DNA from: Cellulophaga baltica | Lineage (GTDB): Bacteria > Bacteroidota > Bacteroidia > Flavobacteriales > Flavobacteriaceae | Assembly (NCBI RefSeq): GCF_900102165.1 | Contig: NZ_FNBD01000003.1 | Location: 372,001-436,000 of the forward strand | Length of the DNA: 64,000 bases | Reading direction: 5' to 3' | Shown: positions 43,894-51,176 of the stretch, in pieces | Layout: each line of letters begins with the position of its first letter | Position numbering within the stretch: position 1 is the first letter of the stretch | Position numbers and translations under genes: made by a program | Notes under the pieces: model-generated | Seen by the model: the letters and a program-made list of their open reading frames with translations, nothing else | Database searches by the model: none | Told to the model about the DNA's origin: nothing

Positions 43894-44727
43894 TTATAAG
43901 GCCAGCTTTATTTCTTTTATTAACCATTCGGGCTGGTCAAACATAATGAAGTGGGCTGAGTCAGGTGCAAATTTTATAGTATAGTCCTCTAAGTTTTTGT
44001 ATTGCGCTTGATATGTTTGTTTAAAGGTATCTTCGTCGTAAGGTTGTGTTGCGGCTAAAATTGTAATTGGAGTTTTTACAGTGGCGATAGTTTCCCTTAA
44101 GTCTAGCTTCAGTAAATCGGTATAGCCATTAACATAAGTATTTCTATCTGCTTGTACCATCCATTCTACAATTTGTTGTCTTTTCTCGGTATTCATAGTC
44201 ATTCCCTGTGCCATCTGTTTTGCCATGGTAGAAAATTCTTCAGCGTTCATTTTTAAGAGCTGAGCATTATATGGATTGTCGTAGGTGATAAATTCACTTT
44301 TAAAGTTGGGGATCATTAAGGCTCCGGTAGAGGCCAAGGCATCAATTAAAATGATTATAGAAAAATAATCCTTTTCTGAAGCCATCCAAAGGGCTAAGGT
44401 GCCACCAAGACTATGACCAATTGCGGTGGGTTTTTTCAATTTTTTAGCTATAATGTATTTAGAAACGCCATTCTTAATTTCAGCTAGCCATGGAGTCTTT
44501 ATAGCGGGCACATCACCAAAACCTGCAAAGGTGAATACATGGCATTCGTAATTTTTAGACAGGTCTTTAATAACATCGTTCCAAACGGCTCCTGTACAAG
44601 TAAATCCTGAAAATAACAAGATCGGTTCTCCTTTTCCTGAAACCTCCACTTGAAATGGGTATTCTTGAGCATTTAAGCTTATGTTTAAATTGAGAGCGAA
44701 AACGGCAACTAATAATTTTAATTTCAT
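43894..44727 (-). CDS. Secreted alpha/beta hydrolase
   Basis: 277 residues with a signal peptide ending SLNAQ (about 20). The alpha/beta hydrolase fold is clear: oxyanion block ILLFSGFTCTGAVW (about 36-49), nucleophile elbow GHSLGG (about 104-109) with Ser106, and a C-terminal His in SAHFIMFDQPEW. The catalytic acid is probably an Asp or Glu in the TILAATQPYDED region. It ends 6 bp before the frameshifted ECF sigma gene, so hydrolase, sigma and membrane protein form an operon. Substrate unknown. Confidence 0.87.
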   Translation of the reverse strand: MKLKLLVAVFALNLNISLNAQEYPFQVEVSGKGEPILLFSGFTCTGAVWNDVIKDLSKNYECHVFTFAGFGDVPAIKTPWLAEIKNGVSKYIIAKKLKKPTAIGHSLGGTLALWMASEKDYFSIIILIDALASTGALMIPNFKSEFITYDNPYNAQLLKMNAEEFSTMAKQMAQGMTMNTEKRQQIVEWMVQADRNTYVNGYTDLLKLDLRETIATVKTPITILAATQPYDEDTFKQTYQAQYKNLEDYTIKFAPDSAHFIMFDQPEWLIKEIKLAL

Positions 44728-44810
44728 TGTGATAGTTTTAGTTAAGTACCCTTTAGATTCATTTGTTTAAAAATGTTACATCATTTTATAGTATTTATTT
44801 TTAGGGTATA

Positions 44811-44836
44811 AAAAAACCCCGCTAAAAGCGAGGTTT
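44811..44836 (-). terminator. Terminator after the ATP synthase operon (after atpG)
   Basis: Read on the minus strand, AAAACCTCGCT pairs with AGCGGGGTTTT with one G-T pair, then runs into seven T residues. It lies 81 bp after the atpG stop codon. Confidence 0.85.
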
Positions 44837-44916
44837 TCTATAAGTGTTTGTTTGTTCTGATAGACAGTGTTTTTAGGATGTCTATATAGTTAAATTTGAC
44901 TTCACTATTGTTCCGT

Positions 44917-45780
44917 CTAATTGCTTAACGCTTCCGCACCACCAACAATTTCTAATATTTCATTAGTAATTGCAGCTTGTCTGGCTTTGTTGTACGTCAG
45001 TTTTAATTGATTTCTTAATTCAGTAGCATTATCTGTAGCTTTATGCATTGCTGTCATACGCGCTCCATGCTCACTAGCAAAAGAATCTCTTACCCCTTTA
45101 TATAATTGTGTTTTTAAAGACTTAGGAATTAATTGCTCTACAATTTCAAACTTAGAAGGCTCATATACATAATCAGCTGCCGTTGTAGCCGCTTCTCCTG
45201 ATACCGGAACAATTGGTAAAAATTGTTCGGTCATTACAATTTGAGTAGCTGCATTTTTGAACTTGTTATACACAATCTCAATCTTATCGTAAGTGCCATT
45301 CGTAAATAATGCCATTAATTCTTCAGCAATTGCAGAAACAGCTTCAAAAGTTAAATCTTCGTAAACTGAGCTATGATTTTCAATAACAGTATATTTCTTT
45401 TTAAGAATATCATTGGCTTTCTTTCCGATAGCCATAAATTCTACTTGCTTACCTGCATATGTTTGGTTCGCTAAAAGCATACTCTGCTTGATAATGTTAG
45501 TGTTGAAAGCGCCACATAAACCTCTGTTTGAAGTTATAGCCACTACCAATACTTTATTTACCTCACGGTTTTGTGCATATACACTACCAGCATCACCTTC
45601 AAGACTAGCACTTAAACTTTGTAAAAGTTCAGTAAGCTTATCTGAATAAGGACGCATTGCAGTAATGGCATCTTGTGCTTTTTTCAATTTTGCAGCAGAT
45701 ACCATTTTCATGGCACTGGTAATCTGCATTGTTGAAGAAACTGATGCTATCCTGTTACGTATTTCTTTTAAGTTTGCCAT
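44917..45780 (-). CDS. atpG: ATP synthase F1 gamma subunit
   Basis: 287 residues. Gamma is the rotor shaft of F1. The N-terminal helix MANLKEIRNRIASVSSTMQITSAMKMVSAAKLKKAQ and the C-terminal helix (ITNEILEIVGGAEAL) form the coiled coil within the alpha3beta3 ring, and VVAITSNRGLCGAFNTNI (about 75-92) is the conserved Rossmann-like strand. It is the last gene of the cluster; atpD and atpC are not present, as usual for Bacteroidota, where they lie elsewhere. Confidence 0.97.
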   Translation of the reverse strand: MANLKEIRNRIASVSSTMQITSAMKMVSAAKLKKAQDAITAMRPYSDKLTELLQSLSASLEGDAGSVYAQNREVNKVLVVAITSNRGLCGAFNTNIIKQSMLLANQTYAGKQVEFMAIGKKANDILKKKYTVIENHSSVYEDLTFEAVSAIAEELMALFTNGTYDKIEIVYNKFKNAATQIVMTEQFLPIVPVSGEAATTAADYVYEPSKFEIVEQLIPKSLKTQLYKGVRDSFASEHGARMTAMHKATDNATELRNQLKLTYNKARQAAITNEILEIVGGAEALSN

Positions 45781-45796
45781 ATTTCTTAGTATGTAA

Positions 45797-45865
45797 TATT
45801 CAGTACAAGGTGATTGTGTTAGTTCAGAATCGCTTTGTACTGAATACTGAGTACTTAATACCTAA
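45797..45865. repeat. Intercistronic hairpin and heptamer repeats between atpA and atpG
   Basis: TATTCAGTACAA (45797-45808) is the exact reverse complement of TTGTACTGAATA (45835-45846), with a 26-base loop. Within and after the second arm, four seven-base units follow in tandem: TACTGAA, TACTGAG, TACTTAA, TACCTAA (45838-45865). The element occupies the 87-bp gap between two ATP synthase genes in which spacing is otherwise unremarkable. Confidence 0.75.
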
Positions 45866-45867
45866 AA

Positions 45868-47448
45868 TTATTTTTTATATTTCGCTGATAAATCTTTACA
45901 AACTGAAGTTAATACATCGATAACTTCATCTGTTAATTTACCTGCTTTTAAAGAATCTAAAGTGTCTCTATGTTTTGCATTTAAAAACTCAATAAAATCA
46001 CGCTCAAACTCTTTAATTTTCTCTACAGGAACATCTCTTAATAAGTTTTTAGAACCTGCATAGATAATAGCAACTTGATCTTCAACTGTAAAAGGATCGT
46101 TTTGTGCTTGTTTTAAGATCTCAACATTACGACGTCCTTTTTCAATAACGTTTAATGTGGCAGCATCTAAATCTGAACCAAACTTAGCAAACGCTTCTAA
46201 TTCACGGAACTGTGCTTGATCTAGTTTTAAAGTACCTGCGACTTTTTTCATTGATTTAATCTGGGCGTTACCACCAACACGAGATACAGATATACCTACG
46301 TTAATTGCTGGACGTACTCCTTGGTTGAATAAATCTTGCTCTAAGAATATCTGTCCATCAGTAATAGAAATTACGTTTGTTGGGATATATGCAGAAACAT
46401 CACCTGCTTGTGTTTCAATAATTGGTAATGCAGTTAAAGAACCACCACCTTTTACGATAGGCTTTAACGCATCTGGTAAATCATTCATGTCTTTCGCAAT
46501 AGCATCATTTGCAATGATTTTTGCAGAACGCTCTAATAAACGAGAGTGTAGGTAGAAAACGTCACCTGGATACGCTTCACGTCCTGGTGGTCTTCTTAAT
46601 AAAAGAGAAATTTCTCTGTAGGCAACCGCTTGTTTAGATAAATCATCATAGATAATTAAAGCTGGTCTACCAGTGTCTCTAAAGTACTCTCCAATTGCAG
46701 CTCCTGCAAATGGTGCGTAAACTTGCATAGAAGCAGGGTCTGATGCGTTAGCCGCTACAATAGTAGTATAGGCTAAAGCTCCGTTGTCTTCTAATGTTTG
46801 TGCAATGTTTGCTACTGTAGATGCTTTTTGACCTATAGCAACATATATACAATATACCGGTTTCCCAGCATCGTAAAATTCTTTTTGATTTAAGATAGCG
46901 TCAATACAAACCGTAGTTTTACCTGTTTGACGGTCACCAATAACCAACTCACGTTGTCCTCTACCTACAGGAATCATAGCATCAATTGCTTTAATACCTG
47001 TTTGTAATGGTTCTGTAACGGGTTGACGGTAAACAACACCTGGAGCTTTACGCTCTAAAGGTAATTTGTATAGTTCACCAGCAATAGCGCCTTTACCGTC
47101 AATTGGTTTTCCTAATGTATTTACAACACGGCCAACAATACCTTCACCAACTTCAATAGAAGCAATAGTCTGAGTTCTTTTAACTACAGTACCTTCTTTG
47201 ATGTCTCTAGAAGGACTTAAAAGTACAACACCAACGTTGTCTTCTTCCAAGTTAAGAACGATACCTTGTAACCCGCCTTCAAATTCTACTAACTCACCAT
47301 ATTGTACGTTAGATAATCCGTAAACTCTTGCAATACCATCACCAATTTGTAAAACTGTACCTACTTCGTCTAAAGAGGCTGTAGCTTCAAATCCTGATAA
47401 TTGCTGTTTTAATATTGCTGATACTTCAGCGGCTTTTACTCCTGCCAT
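45868..47448 (-). CDS. atpA: ATP synthase F1 alpha subunit
   Basis: 526 residues. Alpha pairs with beta in the hexamer and binds non-catalytic nucleotide. The Walker A loop is GDRQTGKTT (about 173-181), and the ATP synthase alpha/beta signature is near [35 protein letters not shown] (located by position, about 264-298). The N-terminal barrel and C-terminal helical domain are complete. It follows atpH by 56 bp. Confidence 0.98.
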   Translation of the reverse strand: MAGVKAAEVSAILKQQLSGFEATASLDEVGTVLQIGDGIARVYGLSNVQYGELVEFEGGLQGIVLNLEEDNVGVVLLSPSRDIKEGTVVKRTQTIASIEVGEGIVGRVVNTLGKPIDGKGAIAGELYKLPLERKAPGVVYRQPVTEPLQTGIKAIDAMIPVGRGQRELVIGDRQTGKTTVCIDAILNQKEFYDAGKPVYCIYVAIGQKASTVANIAQTLEDNGALAYTTIVAANASDPASMQVYAPFAGAAIGEYFRDTGRPALIIYDDLSKQAVAYREISLLLRRPPGREAYPGDVFYLHSRLLERSAKIIANDAIAKDMNDLPDALKPIVKGGGSLTALPIIETQAGDVSAYIPTNVISITDGQIFLEQDLFNQGVRPAINVGISVSRVGGNAQIKSMKKVAGTLKLDQAQFRELEAFAKFGSDLDAATLNVIEKGRRNVEILKQAQNDPFTVEDQVAIIYAGSKNLLRDVPVEKIKEFERDFIEFLNAKHRDTLDSLKAGKLTDEVIDVLTSVCKDLSAKYKK

Positions 47449-47504
47449 GTTATTAATGATATAAGTTGTAGCGCAAATTTACACCGGCGACTACGTTATT
47501 ATAA

Positions 47505-48044
47505 TTATAAACTGTTTGTAAATTCTCTTTTTAAATTTCCTAATTTACTAGCGATGCTTGCATCGTACTGTAAATCACCTACGCGTAAAACAAAACCTCC
47601 TAGAATTTTTTCGTCGATAGTGCTTTTAAGTACCACTTTTTTTCCAGTTAATTCTATTACTTTATCAAGGATCTTTTTTTCTAAATCGGCTGTTAAAGGC
47701 ACAGCAGTAGTTACAAACGCAACACCTTGTCCTTTTAAATCTTCATTAATAATAAGATACTTTAAAGCAACTTCGTTTAATAACGAAATTCTTTTATTGT
47801 CTACTAAAACACCAATAAGGCCTTTTGTAATTGCATTAGTGTCTTTGAAAACCGCTAGCAAGATATTCTTTTTATCAGCACTATTAACAATAGGACTGCT
47901 TAAAGCATCAGATAGCTCTTTGCTTTCGCTTATGGTATCAACAATAGAACGCATGTCTGCTTCCATAGCTTCTAAGGCTTTATTATCAATAGCCTGGTCT
48001 AAGGTAGCCTTTGCGTAACGTATTGCAGCTCTAGATTCGCTCAT
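47505..48044 (-). CDS. atpH: ATP synthase F1 delta subunit
   Basis: 179 residues, the normal length. Delta links the peripheral stalk to the top of F1. The sequence YAKATLDQAIDNKALEAMEADM at the start is the helical N-terminal domain, and the C-terminal signature GGFVLRVGDLQYDASIASKLGNLK is the conserved OSCP motif. It follows atpF by 4 bp. Confidence 0.96.
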   Translation of the reverse strand: MSESRAAIRYAKATLDQAIDNKALEAMEADMRSIVDTISESKELSDALSSPIVNSADKKNILLAVFKDTNAITKGLIGVLVDNKRISLLNEVALKYLIINEDLKGQGVAFVTTAVPLTADLEKKILDKVIELTGKKVVLKSTIDEKILGGFVLRVGDLQYDASIASKLGNLKREFTNSL

Positions 48045-48048
48045 GCTT

Positions 48049-48546
48049 CTAGTTTAATTTGATATCACCTAACATATTCTCAACCAATTGTAATTGCTTG
48101 TCTTTGTTAGCTAATTGTTCTTTAATTACTTTTTCTGCAATTTCTACAGATAAAGTAGCTACTTGATTTTTAATATCTGCAACTGCTGCTTTTTTCTCAC
48201 TAAGAATTGCTTCTTGAGCATTGGCTAGCATTTTATCACCTTCTGCTTTTGCTTGATCTTTAGCATCAGCTAGCATTTTATCTTTAATCTCACGCGCATC
48301 TTTAATCATTGATTCTCTTTCAGCACGAGCTTCTTGTAATAAACGCTCACTATCAGCAGTAATGTTTTGCATTTCTTTTTTGGCTTTTTCAGCAGCAGCA
48401 AGTGCATCAGCAATACCAGTTTCTCTTTCGTTCAAAGAATTTAAAATTGGTTTCCAAGCAAATTTAACCATTAATGCAATTAAGATTAATAGGATAAAAG
48501 CTTGCATGAAAAATAAGCCTATTGGAAAATCGTTAAAAATATCCAT
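48049..48546 (-). CDS. atpF: ATP synthase F0 b subunit
   Basis: 165 residues. A single N-terminal membrane helix (about 10-28) is followed by a long charged coiled coil rich in Ala, Lys and Glu (about 30-160), the peripheral stalk. The segment KFAWKPILNSLNERETGIADALAAAEKAK is the conserved region after the helix. The following gene is atpH, 4 bp away. Confidence 0.96.
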   Translation of the reverse strand: MDIFNDFPIGLFFMQAFILLILIALMVKFAWKPILNSLNERETGIADALAAAEKAKKEMQNITADSERLLQEARAERESMIKDAREIKDKMLADAKDQAKAEGDKMLANAQEAILSEKKAAVADIKNQVATLSVEIAEKVIKEQLANKDKQLQLVENMLGDIKLN

Positions 48547-48584
48547 ACGATGTTATTCTGTGTTATTTATTAGTTTACTTTTTA

Positions 48585-48619
48585 AAGCACAGTAATAACC
48601 AACCGTTAGTACTGTGCTT
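48585..48619. repeat. Intercistronic hairpin between atpE and atpF
   Basis: AAGCACAGTA (48585-48594) pairs perfectly with TACTGTGCTT (48610-48619) around a 15-base loop. It lies in the 93-bp gap between atpE and atpF. There is no T run, so it is probably not a terminator; it could protect the atpE end of a processed transcript, which is needed in high copy. Confidence 0.7.
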
Positions 48620-48639
48620 CAATTTGCTTTGATCGGAAA

Positions 48640-48852
<213 letters not shown>

Positions 48853-48870
48853 TTAAAAAATAAACTCTCG

Positions 48871-50067
48871 TTAAATAAAATCTGCTCTTACGTCTTCTGT
48901 ATCGGCAACTTCATGGCCATGAGCATCATGCTCGTGTTCGTGATCATGTTCTGCTACCGCCATACCAATAAATAGCGACGATAACATCGTGAAAATATAC
49001 GCCTGTAAAAAGGCTACTAATAATTCTATAACTGTTAAGAATAGTGTAAGGAAGACAGATATACCTGTTGCTCCAACAGTTCCAAACTGTGCTTTTAATA
49101 AGATCATCAATGCTGCAATACCCATTACGACAGAGTGACCCGCGGTAATGTTTGCAAATAAACGTACAAATAATGAAAATGGTTTAGTTAAAATACCTAG
49201 CAATTCAACAGGTATCAAAGCTATTTTCATTAATACAGGAACGCCTGGCATCCAGAAAATATGCTTCCAGTATTCTTTATTTCCGTTAAATTGAACGATT
49301 AAGAAGGTAAATAAAGCCAAACAAACTGTTACGGCAATTTGCCCTGTAACGTTAAATCCTAGTGGTGTTAAGCCTAATAAGTTTAATACCCAAATAAAGA
49401 AAAAGACCGTTAATAAAAAGCCCATAAATTTACGGTAATTCTTCTCGCCAATGTTTGGTCTTGCTATTTCGTCGCGTACATATAATACCAACGGCTCTAA
49501 TACGCGAGCGAATCCGGTTGGGATTGGGCTTTTCTTATAACCGCTAGCTAATGCTCTAAAACCTAAAATCATTAACAAACCAGCTAATAACATTCCGAAA
49601 ACACTTTTAGTGATTGAAAAGTCTAAAGGTTTATGCGCGTTTTCTGGGTGATGGTGTTCATCGAAGCTAATGGCTGTTGCATTAGCGTCTAACTCATAAA
49701 TAACACTGTGAAGTTTAGTGAATTTAGAACCACCGCGATTTACGATAACTTGACCGTTATCATCATGATGAAATTCTGATGACATAAAAGTAACTAATCC
49801 ATTACTTGACCATAAGATTACAGGTAGTGGAAAACCAATATGTTTTCCCTCCCCAGCATCATTTGTATACGAATACAAGTGAAAATCATGAGAATCTTTA
49901 AGGTGATGCTTGATATAATTGTCAATCCCCTCTTTAGTGTTTATCTTACCTTCTGTAGCCTCCACATGCGCTTCCTTTTCTGGATCAGACATGGAAAACC
50001 CTTGTAATGAGAATGTAAGGATAATTAATAAAGCTACTCTACTAATGTATTTTGATGCTATATTCAT
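48871..50067 (-). CDS. atpB: ATP synthase F0 a subunit, with long N-terminal extension
   Basis: 398 residues, longer than the ~270 of E. coli. Subunit a forms the ion channels next to the c-ring; the essential Arg is in LFVRLFANITAGH (about residue 295-307). Helices begin around residue 155. The first ~150 residues start with a signal-like segment and continue with a His-rich periplasmic region (FHHDDNGQ, DEHHHPEN), and the C-terminus is also His/Asp-rich (EHDHEHEHDAHGHE). Extended AtpB is common in Bacteroidota; metal binding is inference. Confidence 0.95.
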   Translation of the reverse strand: MNIASKYISRVALLIILTFSLQGFSMSDPEKEAHVEATEGKINTKEGIDNYIKHHLKDSHDFHLYSYTNDAGEGKHIGFPLPVILWSSNGLVTFMSSEFHHDDNGQVIVNRGGSKFTKLHSVIYELDANATAISFDEHHHPENAHKPLDFSITKSVFGMLLAGLLMILGFRALASGYKKSPIPTGFARVLEPLVLYVRDEIARPNIGEKNYRKFMGFLLTVFFFIWVLNLLGLTPLGFNVTGQIAVTVCLALFTFLIVQFNGNKEYWKHIFWMPGVPVLMKIALIPVELLGILTKPFSLFVRLFANITAGHSVVMGIAALMILLKAQFGTVGATGISVFLTLFLTVIELLVAFLQAYIFTMLSSLFIGMAVAEHDHEHEHDAHGHEVADTEDVRADFI

Positions 50068-50160
50068 TATAAATATTTCGAAAATTGACTTCCTAAAATT
50101 TTGCGCAAAGGTAGTTATTAAAAATAAAAATCAAATAAATTTAGTGTAATAATTATTCAA

Positions 50161-50538
50161 CTAGATTTTCTTTAGAATTTTTGAGATATATAGTACCTCT
50201 ACGAATAGAAATAGAATAAGAGGAATCAACATTGAAAACCGGTCTATGCGGGGTATAACTGTCTCGCTAAAAACAGCGCTTTTAAATACTATGGCAAAGA
50301 AAATTAGCTTTAAAAAAAGTGCAGCTAGGTATATTAATCCTAATTGTTCTTTTAGGATATCTGAAAAAGCAAGATAGGCAAAGAGTATACAGATGCCTAA
50401 GGAGAAGAGATAATGAAAGAGATACATTTTCCCTAAAGGAAAAGGAATTGAGTTGTCTAGAATGGCTAAGTGGGTATATGTACCCACTAGAAATAATAAG
50501 GTAAATACAATGATGTATTGTAAAATAGATTTTAGCAA
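50161..50538 (-). CDS. Small membrane protein, probable DUF6168
   Basis: 125 residues with four membrane helices (about 5-24, 38-60, 68-88, 103-121). It lies between the AtpZ/I-like gene and atpB in the same direction, the usual place of a small flavobacterial protein labelled DUF6168 (recalled, not checked). Its topology matches the AtpI type of assembly factors, so it may be the true AtpI equivalent, with the next gene the AtpZ equivalent. Function not proven. Confidence 0.75.
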   Translation of the reverse strand: MLKSILQYIIVFTLLFLVGTYTHLAILDNSIPFPLGKMYLFHYLFSLGICILFAYLAFSDILKEQLGLIYLAALFLKLIFFAIVFKSAVFSETVIPRIDRFSMLIPLILFLFVEVLYISKILKKI

Positions 50539-50542
50539 AACT

Positions 50543-50770
50543 TTATTTGTTAAGGTTATTGGCTTGACGTATCATGGAATACATAGATACAAAGATAGCA
50601 ACAAGTGTGATAGAAATTTCTAAATAATTTGTTGCGTATTTTTCGTCTAGCCAAGAACCTAATAAGTTTCCTAAATAAATGGTAAGGCCCATTTGGATCC
50701 CTATTCCTGAAAGTTTTGTTGCAGTTTGTAAACCCTTGTTAATTTTTTTACGAGGCTTTTGCGGTTCCAT
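50543..50770 (-). CDS. AtpZ/AtpI family protein
   Basis: 75 residues from MEPQKPRKK; a longer upstream start would run through the bactofilin gene in another phase. Two hydrophobic helices (about 18-36 and 46-66) with the motif GIGIQMGLTIYLGNLLGSWLDEKY are typical of AtpZ/AtpI proteins, which help c-ring assembly or carry magnesium. It overlaps the bactofilin stop by 23 bp, so translation of the two is coupled. Confidence 0.85.
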   Translation of the reverse strand: MEPQKPRKKINKGLQTATKLSGIGIQMGLTIYLGNLLGSWLDEKYATNYLEISITLVAIFVSMYSMIRQANNLNK

Positions 50771-51173
50771 TTGCAGTATTAGCTGTTTTGTTTTGAGAAG
50801 GTAATTTACCACCTCCCATAGTACAAGCGGCATTAAATGTTGCGCCTGGTTCTACAGCTAGTTTTGCTACAGAAACTACACCTTCTATAACGGCAGAGGA
50901 CTTTAAAGATAAAAGATCAGATACTAAAAGCTCACCATTGAAGCTTCCTTCAATATCTGCATTTACGCATTCCACTTTTCCGTGGATATAGCCATCTTTA
51001 CCAATAACAACTTTTCCAGAAGTTTTTACATTCCCATCTAACTTACCATCAATTCTGAAATCTGCTTCAGAAATAATGTCTCCTTTAATACGAGTGTTTT
51101 TTTCAATTCTGTTTGGTTGTCCTCCTAGTTCTGTCATTGTTTTAGGTTTTTGCTTTTTATTGTCTGAAAACAT
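50748..51173 (-). CDS. Bactofilin (polymer-forming cytoskeletal protein)
   Basis: 141 residues. Bactofilins assemble into filaments from a right-handed beta-helix core. The repeat segment (about 25-115) is seen as regularly spaced Gly/Val/Ile strands: IKGDIISEADFRIDGKLDGNVKTSGKVVIG and GYIHGKVECVNADIEGSFNGELLV (parts). The ends are disordered and polar. It is located between sprE and the ATP synthase genes, 3 bp after sprE. Confidence 0.93.
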   Translation of the reverse strand: MFSDNKKQKPKTMTELGGQPNRIEKNTRIKGDIISEADFRIDGKLDGNVKTSGKVVIGKDGYIHGKVECVNADIEGSFNGELLVSDLLSLKSSAVIEGVVSVAKLAVEPGATFNAACTMGGGKLPSQNKTANTANGTAKAS

Positions 51174-51176
51174 GTT

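Noticed and set aside
47554-48018. 154-codon plus-strand frame opposite atpH
   Set aside because: Antisense shadow of a conserved ATP synthase gene; hydrophobic Ser/Leu/Thr-rich nonsense composition.
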